Assembly: GCA_964619485.1 (NCBI GenBank)
Contig: CAZUCI010000054.1
Location: 1-23,153, forward strand
DNA length: 23,153 nucleotides
Direction: 5' to 3'
Origin: UBA2882 sp964619485
GTDB taxonomy: Bacteria; Bacillota; Clostridia; Lachnospirales; Lachnospiraceae
This document shows positions 12,821 through 21,430 of the stretch, one piece after another (the stretch's first letter is position 1; each line of letters opens with the position of its first letter). The notes under the pieces were generated by a model that was not told the DNA's origin, did no database searches, and saw nothing but the letters and a program-made list of their open reading frames with translations. Made by a program: the position numbers and the translations under genes.

Positions 12821-15116
12821 TCTTTGGAATATGAAAAAGAGAATGTGGACAGCATTGCTGTGTCTGGTGGTATGCTTCTTTATGTTCCCGGTTGCCTCTT
12901 TTATTAATGGCGGCTATTACGTGAATTACATGTCACAGGGAACCTCCTATACCTTGGATTATGCAGTAAATGGATTACTCACCGGCAACATTATGGGAGA
13001 CGGTTTCTTCGGGGTTGCAGCAGTTGTGATGGGAGTATTCCTTTCACTACAGAGCTTTTCCTGGATTAACAGCCGAAGCAAGGTTGATTTGTACAAATCA
13101 GTACCGGTCAAATCATCCACCCGCTTCCTTTACATTAATTTAAACAGCCTCTATATTTTTGTAATCACCTTTGGATTAAATCTGATTTTGGCCAATATCG
13201 CCATTGCAATCAGAGGCTTCTGGAAACCTGTTTTTATTGCAGTTTCACTCTACAGCTTTCTTTTACATCTGTTATTATTTATGGGAAGCTACCTGCTTAC
13301 GCTGATTGCCCAGCTTTTGACTGGAAATCTTGTTCTGGGCTTTTTTGGCGGGGCAATTCTGCTGGGGATAGAGCCGGCAGTATTCTTTGTCAAAAATCTG
13401 TTGATGAGCCAGTATTACCACACCTTTTTATCAGAGGGCAGATTTGATTTCGCGGGGAAGGGTATCTTTTCTCCCTGCAGCGCTTATATTGGTGCGTATA
13501 AGAATATTGCAGAAGCGGCAACGAATTTTTCAGACCTGTCCAATTATGCCGCAAGCATTGGGAAAATAATCCTGCTGCTTGTTCAGATCATTGTTTATGT
13601 TCTGCTTGCTTATTTCCTTTATCAGAAGAGGCCGGCCCAGAATGGTGGAAAATCTCTGATTTTTAAACCTACCAAACCGATTATCAAGTGTGTGATTATG
13701 ATTGTAACCAGTCTGCTTGCAGCATGTGCCTTCGGAAGTCTGGGCGGACATCCATTCTGGTACGGCGTCTTTGGAGCTGTCTGCAGTCTGATTATTCTGC
13801 AGGTGATTTTGCAGTCCATTATAGAGGGTGATTTCAAGGAATCCCTAAAGGGAAAATTAAGCTTTGCAATCTCAGCTGTGATTACAATGGCTATTTTCCT
13901 TGTAATTGCAACAGATATGACAGGCTATGACAGATATCTGCCAAAGAGTGAAAAGCTGGAAAGCTTTGCAGTTGTAAGAGACGGTGACTGGGTCAATAAC
14001 TATTATAACCGTGATGGAGCTTATGTTTCCAATGATGATTATCTGCTTGGAAATATGAAAATCGATGCTCCAGAGGTAAAGGAACAGCTCTTATCTGTGC
14101 TGCAGAAGGCTATAGAGAGCGATGAATATTATGATGATAATTACTATGGAGTAGCAGTTTATGCGGAGGATTCTGCGGCTGCAAAAGCAGATATCGTTGC
14201 AGGAGCCTATCCGGCGGAGGAAGAAACAGAGCTTTTTGCTGAAGACGGGGAAGCGTCAGTGGATGAAAGTCAGGAAGCAAAGGAAATTACCTACGATGCT
14301 TCTTATTCCAATCCAGATGCAAGGGAGCAGCTGCTGGTGCAGTTTAACCTGAAAAATGGAAAGCAGGTATGCAGAAGATATTATCTGAAAATCAGTGATA
14401 TTCGTGCACTTGAAGCAGGCTACTATAATCTTCCACAGTACAGTGAAGTGAAATATCCAATTTTATCAGAATATGTTAAAAATGAACTTACCAATTCCGA
14501 GAAACATAACAATGTGTCTTATCATGCGTATAGTATCAATGCGACTCTGGGTGATGGCAGTACAGCTAACCAGGATGTGGTAAATCAGCTGTATGATGCA
14601 ATCTGTAAGGATTTGAAAGCACGTACCTATGAGATGGTGTTGAATGAAGCACCAATTGGTCAGCTCAGTTTTCAGGGAAATTATGACATCTATGATGGAA
14701 GTGATTCGGTCTATCAGACAGTGCCTGTCTATGAATCAGATGAAAATGTTGTCTCCTTATTGAAAGAGAATGGCTGGTATAAGGATGTGAAGCTGGATGA
14801 AGACCTGGTAAATGCGATATCTATTACGCAGAGCCTCACTGATTCCGATGGCTACAAGGAGCTTGTTTTAAAAAAGGATGATCCACTGTTTAAGGCTGTT
14901 GTGGATGCATTGATCAGTCAGGAAACAACCAATGCTGTATCAGATTCTTCCTTTGTGAAGGGTGATTACTGGGTGAAACTGGGAAGCATCGCGGATGATG
15001 ACAGCGAAACTGGATTTGTAGGCACCTATTCCTGCCAGATGCTTCGCGTAAAATTCCCGGCAGAGTTAGTTGAGCGGTTCAAGGATGTGGAAGAGAAGCA
15101 GTATACAGCATATTAA
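12789..15116 (+). CDS. ABC transporter permease with large external domain
   Basis: In this 775-residue protein about nine hydrophobic segments occupy the first ~375 residues (first at about 20-38). About 400 acidic, Tyr/Asp-rich residues follow without helices, probably outside the membrane. The start has GGAGG (12775-12779) nine bases upstream, inside the end of the ATPase gene. It is paralogous to the protein at 1-1884 in topology, N-terminal order and a shared external motif (LVQFNLKNGKQVCRR). The external domain carries an acidic low-complexity stretch near residues 471-500. With the GntR regulator and ATPase it forms a three-gene envelope-stress-type exporter operon. The substrate is unknown; peptide antibiotics are possible by analogy. 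Confidence 0.88.
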   Translation: MTSKSSFWKISLWNMKKRMWTALLCLVVCFFMFPVASFINGGYYVNYMSQGTSYTLDYAVNGLLTGNIMGDGFFGVAAVVMGVFLSLQSFSWINSRSKVDLYKSVPVKSSTRFLYINLNSLYIFVITFGLNLILANIAIAIRGFWKPVFIAVSLYSFLLHLLLFMGSYLLTLIAQLLTGNLVLGFFGGAILLGIEPAVFFVKNLLMSQYYHTFLSEGRFDFAGKGIFSPCSAYIGAYKNIAEAATNFSDLSNYAASIGKIILLLVQIIVYVLLAYFLYQKRPAQNGGKSLIFKPTKPIIKCVIMIVTSLLAACAFGSLGGHPFWYGVFGAVCSLIILQVILQSIIEGDFKESLKGKLSFAISAVITMAIFLVIATDMTGYDRYLPKSEKLESFAVVRDGDWVNNYYNRDGAYVSNDDYLLGNMKIDAPEVKEQLLSVLQKAIESDEYYDDNYYGVAVYAEDSAAAKADIVAGAYPAEEETELFAEDGEASVDESQEAKEITYDASYSNPDAREQLLVQFNLKNGKQVCRRYYLKISDIRALEAGYYNLPQYSEVKYPILSEYVKNELTNSEKHNNVSYHAYSINATLGDGSTANQDVVNQLYDAICKDLKARTYEMVLNEAPIGQLSFQGNYDIYDGSDSVYQTVPVYESDENVVSLLKENGWYKDVKLDEDLVNAISITQSLTDSDGYKELVLKKDDPLFKAVVDALISQETTNAVSDSSFVKGDYWVKLGSIADDDSETGFVGTYSCQMLRVKFPAELVERFKDVEEKQYTAY

Positions 15117-15196
15117 ATTTGCAAATTAGTAAATAGAAATATGAAACAGGCCCAAAAGGCTGCTGGAAAGGTTTGTTGTGTAAAAGATTTATATAC

Positions 15197-15231
15197 AAGG
15201 GAAGCTGAATATATGTCAGCTTCCCTTTTTA
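15197..15231 (+). terminator. Rho-independent terminator of the GntR-ABC operon
   Basis: AAGGGAAGCTGA (15197-15208) pairs perfectly with TCAGCTTCCCTT (15216-15227) around a seven-base loop, followed by TTTTT. Confidence 0.92.
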
Positions 15232-15398
15232 GCGCCTTATAATTTCCCATTCATGAAGTGTTCCGGGAACTACATATAGAATTTGGTGATATGTCACAAA
15301 AAAAACAGAAAGTACTAAGCATAATTGACGAAAATGTAAAAAGGGTATTGTCAAACGATAAATGTGGTGGTAAGTTATATTTACAAGTTGGAAACATT

Positions 15399-15434
15399 AC
15401 CGAGACCGATACCGACATCGATACCGGAAACGAT
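15399..15434 (+). repeat. Hexanucleotide tandem repeat (ACCGAN), six units
   Basis: ACCGAG, ACCGAT, ACCGAC, ATCGAT, ACCGGA and AACGAT follow one another without gaps in an otherwise AT-rich leader. The last two units overlap the cre-like site. Confidence 0.75.
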
Positions 15435-15438
15435 TTCA
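15425..15438 (+). promoter_or_regulatory. cre-like / LacI-family operator upstream of the sugar operon
   Basis: CGGAAACGATTTCA matches the catabolite-responsive consensus TGNAANCGNWWNCA at every fixed position except the first. It could bind CcpA or the LacI-family regulator at 20382. Assignment is tentative. Confidence 0.4.
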
Positions 15439-15528
15439 AATAGAAACATATAACAACTATGCTGAAACGCTCGGAGGGTGTTTTCAACAGGGAGTTACAA
15501 AAAATATTCAAGTAAAGGAAGGAAAACT

Positions 15529-16923
15529 ATGAAAAAGTTCAAGAAATTGACAGCTGTTGTTTTATCAGCAGCAATGGTAGCAACCCTGATGATGGGCTGC
15601 GGAAGTAAAACAGAAGAAGCAACAGATGAGGCAGCAGTAGAAAGCACAACAGAGGACGCTGCAGCAACAGAAGAAACAGCAACAGAAGAGACAGCAGCAA
15701 CAGGTGATGGAAAAGTTTATTACTTAAACTTCAAACCTGAGCAGGCAGAAGCATGGGAAGATTTAGCAGAAAGCTATACTGCAGAGACAGGAACACCTGT
15801 AACAGTTGTAACAGCTGCATCAAACACATATGAAGACACTCTGAAATCAGAGATGGCTAAGACAGAAGCGCCTACCTTATTCCAGGTAAACGGTCCAGTT
15901 GGTCTTGCAACATGGAAAGATTACTGCTATGACTTATCCGGAAGTGATTTTTACGGTCAGCTTACATCTGATGATTTCGCATTAAAAGATGGTGACGCAG
16001 TTGAGGGTGTTGCTTATGTAGTTGAGACATACGGCTTAATCTACAACAAAGAAGTTTTAGAGGACTATTTCACAAAAGATTATGCAGTAGCAAAATCAGT
16101 TGATGAGATCAACAGCTTTGATCAGTTAAAAGCAGTTGCTGATTCCATTCAGGAAAACAAAGATGATCTTGGCGTTAAAGGTGCATTTACTTCCGCTGGT
16201 ATGGATTCCTCCTCAGACTGGAGATTTAAAACTCATCTTGCAAACCTTCCTTTATACTATGAGTTTGAAGCAGAAGGATATGACGGACAGCCTGCAACTG
16301 TAAAAGGAACTTATCTTGACAACTACAAAAACATCTGGGATCTGTATACAACAGATGCTACCTGTGACAAAGGTCTGTTAAGCTCCAAAACAGGTGATGA
16401 TGCAACAGCAGAATTCGCTATGGGTGAAGCAGTATTTTATCAGAATGGTACATGGGCATGGACAGATCTGTCTGACGCTGGTATGACAGAAGATCAGCTT
16501 GGAATGCTTCCAATCTACATCGGAGTTGAAGGCGAAGAGAACCAGGGACTTTGTACAGGATCAGAAAACTACTGGTGTGTAAACAAGAATGCTTCTGAAG
16601 CAGATATTGCAGCAACACTTGATTTCATGAACTGGTGTGTAACTTCTGACGAAGGAACAACCTCTATGGCAGATACAATGGGATTTGTAATTCCTTTCAA
16701 GGCTGCTAAAGAATCCTCTAACCCATTAATTACAATCGCTAACGATTACATTGCAGCAGGAAAGACAGCAGTTTCATGGAACTTCTCAGCTATTCCTTCT
16801 GAGACATGGAAAGACAACGTTGGTTCCGCTCTTCTTGAGTATGCTCAGGGAACAGGCGACTGGGATGCAGTTAAGACAGCATTCATCGATGGATGGGCTA
16901 CAGAATACGACGCAGCACACTAA
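15529..16923 (+). CDS. Carbohydrate ABC transporter substrate-binding lipoprotein (probable maltodextrin)
   Basis: This 464-residue exported lipoprotein has a signal peptide MKKFKKLTAVV... ending in the lipobox LMMGC, with Cys24 as the lipidated residue. A Thr/Glu/Ala-rich flexible linker (about residues 28-62) tethers the family 1 sugar-binding fold: VYYLNFKPEQAEAWEDLAESY, then TLFQVNGPVGLATWKDY, YGLIYNKEVLEDYF, and the NGTWAWTDL region. The start at 15529 is chosen because AAGGAAGG (15515-15522) lies just upstream; a GTG frame beginning at 15478 would add 17 residues before the signal peptide. Maltose or maltodextrin is inferred from the linked malQ and the MalF/MalG-like permeases. A strong terminator after the gene should make it more abundant than the permeases. 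Confidence 0.92.
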   Translation: MKKFKKLTAVVLSAAMVATLMMGCGSKTEEATDEAAVESTTEDAAATEETATEETAATGDGKVYYLNFKPEQAEAWEDLAESYTAETGTPVTVVTAASNTYEDTLKSEMAKTEAPTLFQVNGPVGLATWKDYCYDLSGSDFYGQLTSDDFALKDGDAVEGVAYVVETYGLIYNKEVLEDYFTKDYAVAKSVDEINSFDQLKAVADSIQENKDDLGVKGAFTSAGMDSSSDWRFKTHLANLPLYYEFEAEGYDGQPATVKGTYLDNYKNIWDLYTTDATCDKGLLSSKTGDDATAEFAMGEAVFYQNGTWAWTDLSDAGMTEDQLGMLPIYIGVEGEENQGLCTGSENYWCVNKNASEADIAATLDFMNWCVTSDEGTTSMADTMGFVIPFKAAKESSNPLITIANDYIAAGKTAVSWNFSAIPSETWKDNVGSALLEYAQGTGDWDAVKTAFIDGWATEYDAAH

Positions 16924-16975
16924 TTAAACTTTGAAATTAAATAGACATATTGCTTACCAAGGCAACTAATGTTTG

Positions 16976-17006
16976 GAGGGTGGGCCAGGCGGCCTGCCCT
17001 CTTTTT
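16976..17006 (+). terminator. Terminator between the binding-protein and permease genes
   Basis: GAGGGTGGGCC (16976-16986) pairs with GGCCTGCCCTC (16991-17001) around AGGC with two wobble pairs, followed by TTTTT. It should reduce permease transcription relative to the binding protein. Only a weak promoter (GTGACA 17039, TAAATT 17063, 18-base spacing) is visible between it and the permease gene. Confidence 0.85.
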
Positions 17007-17100
17007 CATCAAATAGAGTATGCCAGACATAGAAATGTGTGACATATTGTGCAAAAACTTTGTAAATTAATTAATCACCGCAAAGTGAAAGGAATAAAAA

Positions 17101-17943
17101 ATGAGAAAATCAATGAAAAAATATTTCCCTCTTTTTGCGCTTCCAACGGTACTGGCTTTTCTGATTGGATTTATAGCACCATTCTTTATGGGAATCTATT
17201 TGTCCTTTTGTAAATTTACTACAATATCGGACGCAAAATTTGTAGGCTTTCAGAATTACATTAAAATATGGGGAGATGCAACCTTTACCCATTCTCTGTG
17301 GTATACAGCATTATTTGCAATTGTATCCATTATAACGATTAACGTGCTGGCATTTACCATTGCCATGCTACTGACAAAGGGCTTTAAGGGAACTAACATT
17401 TTCCGTACTGTTTTCTTTATGCCAAACCTTATTGGTGGTATTGTTTTAGGATACATATGGCAGATGCTTTTAAACGGCGTGCTGGCTTATTGGGGAAAGA
17501 CACTGACCTACAATGCCTCTTATGGTTTTTGGGGACTGGTCATTCTGATGAACTGGCAGCAGATAGGATATATGATGATTATCTACATTGCCGGTATTCA
17601 GAATATTCCTACCGATCTAATTGAAGCAGCCAGAATGGACGGCGCCACAAACTGGCAGGTTACAAAGAAGGTTATTATCCCTATGGTTTCGCCTTCTATT
17701 ACAATCTGTACATTCCTGACACTGACCAATTCCTTCAAGCTGTTTGATCAGAACTTCGCATTGACGGCAGGTCAGCCTTCCAACAAATCAGAAATGCTTG
17801 CACTGAATATTTTCAGTACCTATTACGGCAGAAACGGATGGGAAGGTGCAGGACAGGCAAAGGCTGTTATATTCTTCATTTTGGTAGCAGTTATAGCACT
17901 AATTCAGCTTAAGGTAAGTTCGCGTAAGGAGGTGCAGCAATAA
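17101..17943 (+). CDS. Sugar ABC transporter permease, MalF type
   Basis: This 280-residue inner-membrane permease has about six helices and the binding-protein-dependent EAA loop EAARMDGATNWQVTKKVIIP (about residues 177-196), which docks with the ATPase. Its short form lacks the large periplasmic P2 loop of E. coli MalF, as is usual in Firmicutes. GAAAGG precedes the ATG. Its stop overlaps the next start (TAATG), so the two permeases are translated in step and should form a heterodimer. The linked malQ points to maltodextrin. Confidence 0.93.
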   Translation: MRKSMKKYFPLFALPTVLAFLIGFIAPFFMGIYLSFCKFTTISDAKFVGFQNYIKIWGDATFTHSLWYTALFAIVSIITINVLAFTIAMLLTKGFKGTNIFRTVFFMPNLIGGIVLGYIWQMLLNGVLAYWGKTLTYNASYGFWGLVILMNWQQIGYMMIIYIAGIQNIPTDLIEAARMDGATNWQVTKKVIIPMVSPSITICTFLTLTNSFKLFDQNFALTAGQPSNKSEMLALNIFSTYYGRNGWEGAGQAKAVIFFILVAVIALIQLKVSSRKEVQQ

Positions 17944-18818
17944 TGGCAAAAGTAAAAGCAGCTCATCAGGAATCCTCAAATCAGGTGAGAAAAACAAAAT
18001 TTGGTGCCGTGCTGACTGTGGTTTTTTCCATTTTCAGTATCGCTTATATTTTTCCTATTATAATGGTGTTATTTAACTCCTTTAAGAAAAAGGTGTTCAT
18101 TAACGGAAGACCTTTTGAACTTCCAAATGCAAAATCCTTTGTAGGGCTTGAAAACTACATTTCCGGAATTAAAAAGATAGACTATTTCGAAGCATTTGGT
18201 TATTCACTGTTTATTACAGTGGTATCCGTATTCTTGATTATTCTCTGCTGCTCCATGTGTGCATGGTATATCACGCGTGTGAACAGTGCAGTATCCAAGG
18301 TTATTTACTATTTCTGCGTATTCTCCATGATTGTGCCGTTTCAGATGGTAATGTTTACTCTTTCCAAGGTGGCAGATATGTTGAAATTAAATTCCCCATT
18401 TACCATTCCGATTATCTATCTCGGATTTGGTGCGGGCCTTGCTGTATTTATGTTCTGTGGTTTTGTAAAGGCAGTTCCTCTTGAGATTGAAGAAGCAGCC
18501 ATGATAGATGGTGCATCTCCAATCCAGACATTTTTCAAGGTAGTACTTCCTATTTTGAAACCTACCTGCATCACAGTTGCCATTTTACAGGCTATGTGGA
18601 TCTGGAACGATTATTTACTGCCATACCTGGTTCTTGATATTCGTAAATACAAAACAGTTCCGATTGCAATTCAGTATCTGAAGGGTGGATACGGTTCCAT
18701 TGACTGGGGCGCAATGATGGCGATGTTAGTATTAACTGTTATTCCAATCATTATCTTTTATCTGGTTTGCCAGAAACACATCATTGAAGGTGTTGTTGCA
18801 GGTGCCGTTAAGGGTTAA
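17943..18818 (+). CDS. Sugar ABC transporter permease, MalG type
   Basis: This 291-residue inner-membrane permease has about six helices and the EAA loop EEAAMIDGASPIQTFFKVVLP (about residues 181-201). It is the second half of the transmembrane channel with the upstream MalF-like protein. AAGGAGGTG lies inside the end of the previous gene, whose TAA shares its last base with this ATG. The C-terminal GVVAGAVKG ending is typical of MalG-like permeases, whose C-termini contact the ATPase. No ATPase gene follows; 4-alpha-glucanotransferase begins 23 bases later. Confidence 0.93.
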   Translation: MAKVKAAHQESSNQVRKTKFGAVLTVVFSIFSIAYIFPIIMVLFNSFKKKVFINGRPFELPNAKSFVGLENYISGIKKIDYFEAFGYSLFITVVSVFLIILCCSMCAWYITRVNSAVSKVIYYFCVFSMIVPFQMVMFTLSKVADMLKLNSPFTIPIIYLGFGAGLAVFMFCGFVKAVPLEIEEAAMIDGASPIQTFFKVVLPILKPTCITVAILQAMWIWNDYLLPYLVLDIRKYKTVPIAIQYLKGGYGSIDWGAMMAMLVLTVIPIIIFYLVCQKHIIEGVVAGAVKG

Positions 18819-18841
18819 TAACAACAAAGGAGTTATATATT

Positions 18842-20338
18842 ATGAGGGAGAGCGGAGTTTTACTTGCAATTTCAAGTCTGCCTTCCAAATATGGTATTGG
18901 ATGTTTTTCAAAGGAAGCCTATCAATTTATTGATTTTCTCAAGGCTGCCGGCCAGACCTATTGGCAGATTCTGCCATTAGGACAGACCGGCTATGGGGAT
19001 TCTCCGTATCAGTCGTTTTCGACTTTTGCGGGGAACCCATATTATATCGATCTGGAAAGTCTGATAGAGGAACAGCTTCTGACAAGAAATGAATGTAATG
19101 CCTGTGATTTTGGGATAGATGAAACAAAAGTAGATTATGGTAAATTATTTGAATATAGAAATGCACTTTTGCATAAAGCGTTTGAAAGAAAAAACCTGCA
19201 GGAAGATGAAGGCTTTGAAGCATTCAGACAGGAAAACAGCTACTGGATTGAAGATTATGCGCTTTATATGGCGGTAAAAAAACATTTTGGTGATGGAAGC
19301 TGGGAATCCTGGGAGGATGGAATACGTCTTCGGACTGAGGAGGCGATAGCACACTATACGCAGGAGCTCTCAGAGGAAATCAGCTTTTATATCTTTCTGC
19401 AGTATTTGTTTTCCAGACAATGGAAGAAACTGAAGGACTATGCGAATGAAAACGGGATTCAAATCATAGGAGATATTCCGATTTATGTTGCATTTGACAG
19501 TGCTGATGCATGGGCACATCCGGAGCTTTTTCAGTTTGATGAAAATCGTATGCCGATTTCCGTAGCAGGCTGTCCGCCAGATGGTTTTTCTGAGGATGGT
19601 CAATTGTGGGGAAATCCATTATATAAATGGGATTATCACAAACAAACCGATTACAGCTGGTGGATAAAAAGAGTTGAGTGCTGTTATCGCTTATATGACG
19701 TGATTCGCATTGACCATTTCCGTGGATTTGATGAATATTATTCGATTCCTTTTGGTGAACCAACAGCCAGAAATGGACATTGGGAAAAAGGACCGGGAAT
19801 GGATCTTTTTAAAACAATTGAAAAAAAGCTTGGTCATATCAGGATTATTGCCGAAGATTTGGGCTTTATCACAGATACGGTAAAGAGGCTTGTTGCGGAC
19901 AGCGGATACCCGAATATGAAGGTGCTGGAGTTCGCCTTTGACTCAAGAGAAAGCAGTAATTATCTGCCACATACTTATGATAAAAATTGTGTTGTCTATA
20001 CAGGAACGCACGATAATGATACAATCACAGGATGGTATAAGGCACTGAATAAGCCGGATAAAAGGATGGCTGATGAGTATCTGAATCTGAGCTACTATTC
20101 TAAGGAAGAAAAGCCCTGGCAGTTTGTAAGGCTTGCCATGTTAAGCTGTGCCAACACATGTATTATCCCCATGCAGGATTTTCTGGGATTAGACAGCTCT
20201 GCAAGAATGAATATACCGGCAACCTTAGGTGGAAACTGGCAGTGGCGCATGGAAAAGAAAAATATAAACAAAAAACTGGCGAAAAAAATTTTGAAATTAA
20301 CACATATCAGTGCCAGACTACCCAAAAACTGGAAGTAG
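18842..20338 (+). CDS. malQ: 4-alpha-glucanotransferase (amylomaltase)
   Basis: This 498-residue GH77 enzyme moves alpha-1,4-glucan segments between maltodextrins and releases glucose in the cytoplasm. Its length suits the compact bacterial form. It begins RESGVLLAISSLPSKYGIG and contains the family motifs YGDSPYQSFSTFAGNPYYIDL and IIGDIPIYVAFDSADAWAHP. Catalytic residues are visible as the nucleophile Asp291 (IRIDHFRGF), acid/base Glu338 (IIAEDLGFIT) and Asp391 (GTHDNDTITGW). CAAAGGAG precedes the ATG. It should process the maltodextrin brought in by the transporter encoded just upstream. No maltose phosphorylase or alpha-glucosidase gene is present in the window, so later steps must lie elsewhere. 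Confidence 0.96.
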   Translation: MRESGVLLAISSLPSKYGIGCFSKEAYQFIDFLKAAGQTYWQILPLGQTGYGDSPYQSFSTFAGNPYYIDLESLIEEQLLTRNECNACDFGIDETKVDYGKLFEYRNALLHKAFERKNLQEDEGFEAFRQENSYWIEDYALYMAVKKHFGDGSWESWEDGIRLRTEEAIAHYTQELSEEISFYIFLQYLFSRQWKKLKDYANENGIQIIGDIPIYVAFDSADAWAHPELFQFDENRMPISVAGCPPDGFSEDGQLWGNPLYKWDYHKQTDYSWWIKRVECCYRLYDVIRIDHFRGFDEYYSIPFGEPTARNGHWEKGPGMDLFKTIEKKLGHIRIIAEDLGFITDTVKRLVADSGYPNMKVLEFAFDSRESSNYLPHTYDKNCVVYTGTHDNDTITGWYKALNKPDKRMADEYLNLSYYSKEEKPWQFVRLAMLSCANTCIIPMQDFLGLDSSARMNIPATLGGNWQWRMEKKNINKKLAKKILKLTHISARLPKNWK

Positions 20339-20347
20339 TGATATACT
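20339..20347 (+). promoter_or_regulatory. Possible extended -10 promoter of the LacI-type gene
   Basis: TGATATACT (TG, one base, TATACT) begins right after the malQ stop and 34 bases before the regulator ATG. No clear -35. It would allow expression separate from the transport operon. Confidence 0.3.
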
Positions 20348-20381
20348 ATAGAAAAATTTGTGTAAGAATAGGAGTTTAGGC

Positions 20382-21416
20382 ATGGAGGAAATAACAATCA
20401 AGGATGTCGCAAGATTAAGCGGAGTTGGAGTAAGTACCGTATCCCGTGCAATCAATAATCATCCTGATATTAATCCGGAAACCAAGGAAAAGGTTATGCG
20501 TATCATCGAAGAGTATAACTATGTGCCTAATAATTCCGCCAGAAATTTGAAAAGGCAGGAGTCAAAGACAATTGCAGTTCTGATTAAGGGTATTTCCAAC
20601 CCATTTTTCTTATCTATGTTAAAGCCTCTGGAGGATTTTGTTGACAGGGAACACTTTGATTATATTATTCAGAGAGTGACAGAGGAAGAGGATGAGGTCA
20701 GTATTGCCATGCAGCTGGAAAAAGAAAAACGTCTGCGCGGTCTGATCTTTTTAGGTGGAAATTTTGATCATGCGGAAACCAAAATGAAGAATCTTTCTTC
20801 TCCATTTGTACTGTGTACTTTGGGAAAGCTGGAGGGCGTCAGTCTGAAGGCCTATTCGTCAGTTTCTATTGATGACTTTACAGAGGGCTATAAAATGACC
20901 GATTACCTGATTGGGCTGGGTCATAAAAGAATTCTGATTCTTGGTGGCCGAAAGATGGACGATGTCAGTATTGGTCAGAGACGTAGAAATGGATATCGAA
21001 AAGCACTGAAAGATCATGGCATTGAGGTGGATGAGACTCTGATTTGTCCAATGCTTGAAGAGTATATTCCATATTCCATGGACAACGGCTATTTTCTCAT
21101 GAAGCAGATTATGGAATCAAATCTGGAGTTTACAGCTGTGTTTGCTCTTTCAGATGAAATGGCCATAGGAGCCAGCAAGGCGATTCTGGAATCAGGGAAA
21201 AAGATTCCGGGGGATTATGCGGTAGCAAGTTTTGATGGGACAAGCGCATCCAAATATTATCATCCGAGTCTTACCACGATTAAACAGCCTGGGGACGAGA
21301 TGATGACAGAGGCGGCTCGCATTTTGTTTGATCTGATTTATGAAAGGGATGGAAACCAGCATAAGACCTTTGATGCACAGCTTGTTGTCGGAGAATCGAC
21401 AATTGACATAAACTGA
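20382..21416 (+). CDS. LacI family transcriptional regulator (probable maltodextrin regulator)
   Basis: This 344-residue regulator has an N-terminal LacI helix-turn-helix and hinge: ITIKDVARLSGVGVSTVSRA, then TKEKVMRIIEEYNYVPNNSARNL. The periplasmic-binding-like sugar domain begins KTIAVLIKGISNPFF and includes DDFTEGYKMTDYLIGLGHKRI, GQRRRNGYRKAL and ASFDGTSASKYYHPSLTTI. The start at 20382 follows GGAG (20371-20374) by seven bases; the GTG at 20358 would add eight residues and has no ribosome site. By position it probably controls the maltodextrin operon, as MalR does in other Firmicutes. The cre-like site at 15425 is a candidate target. Confidence 0.94.
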   Translation: MEEITIKDVARLSGVGVSTVSRAINNHPDINPETKEKVMRIIEEYNYVPNNSARNLKRQESKTIAVLIKGISNPFFLSMLKPLEDFVDREHFDYIIQRVTEEEDEVSIAMQLEKEKRLRGLIFLGGNFDHAETKMKNLSSPFVLCTLGKLEGVSLKAYSSVSIDDFTEGYKMTDYLIGLGHKRILILGGRKMDDVSIGQRRRNGYRKALKDHGIEVDETLICPMLEEYIPYSMDNGYFLMKQIMESNLEFTAVFALSDEMAIGASKAILESGKKIPGDYAVASFDGTSASKYYHPSLTTIKQPGDEMMTEAARILFDLIYERDGNQHKTFDAQLVVGESTIDIN

Positions 21417-21430
21417 TATGGAGTAAACGT

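Larger units (their letters stand above)
15117..15528. other. Intergenic region upstream of the maltodextrin operon
   Basis: This 412-base gap holds the ABC operon terminator (15197-15231), the palindrome GTTCCGGGAAC (15260-15270), a hexanucleotide repeat (15399-15434) overlapping a cre-like site (15425-15438), and the ribosome site of the binding protein. The 61-codon GTG frame at 15258-15443 has no ribosome site. No clear -35/-10 pair was found, although the operon should start here. Confidence 0.65.

Noticed and set aside
15258..15443. 61-codon GTG frame upstream of the binding protein
   Set aside because: No ribosome site or recognisable family, and its tail is the hexanucleotide repeat. 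It may be a decayed gene end, but I cannot support it.
15478..15528. Upstream GTG start for the sugar-binding lipoprotein
   Set aside because: It would place 17 extra residues before a normal signal peptide. AAGGAAGG supports 15529.
20358..20381. Upstream GTG start for the LacI regulator
   Set aside because: No ribosome site. GGAG at 20371 supports the ATG at 20382, where the family's usual N-terminus begins.
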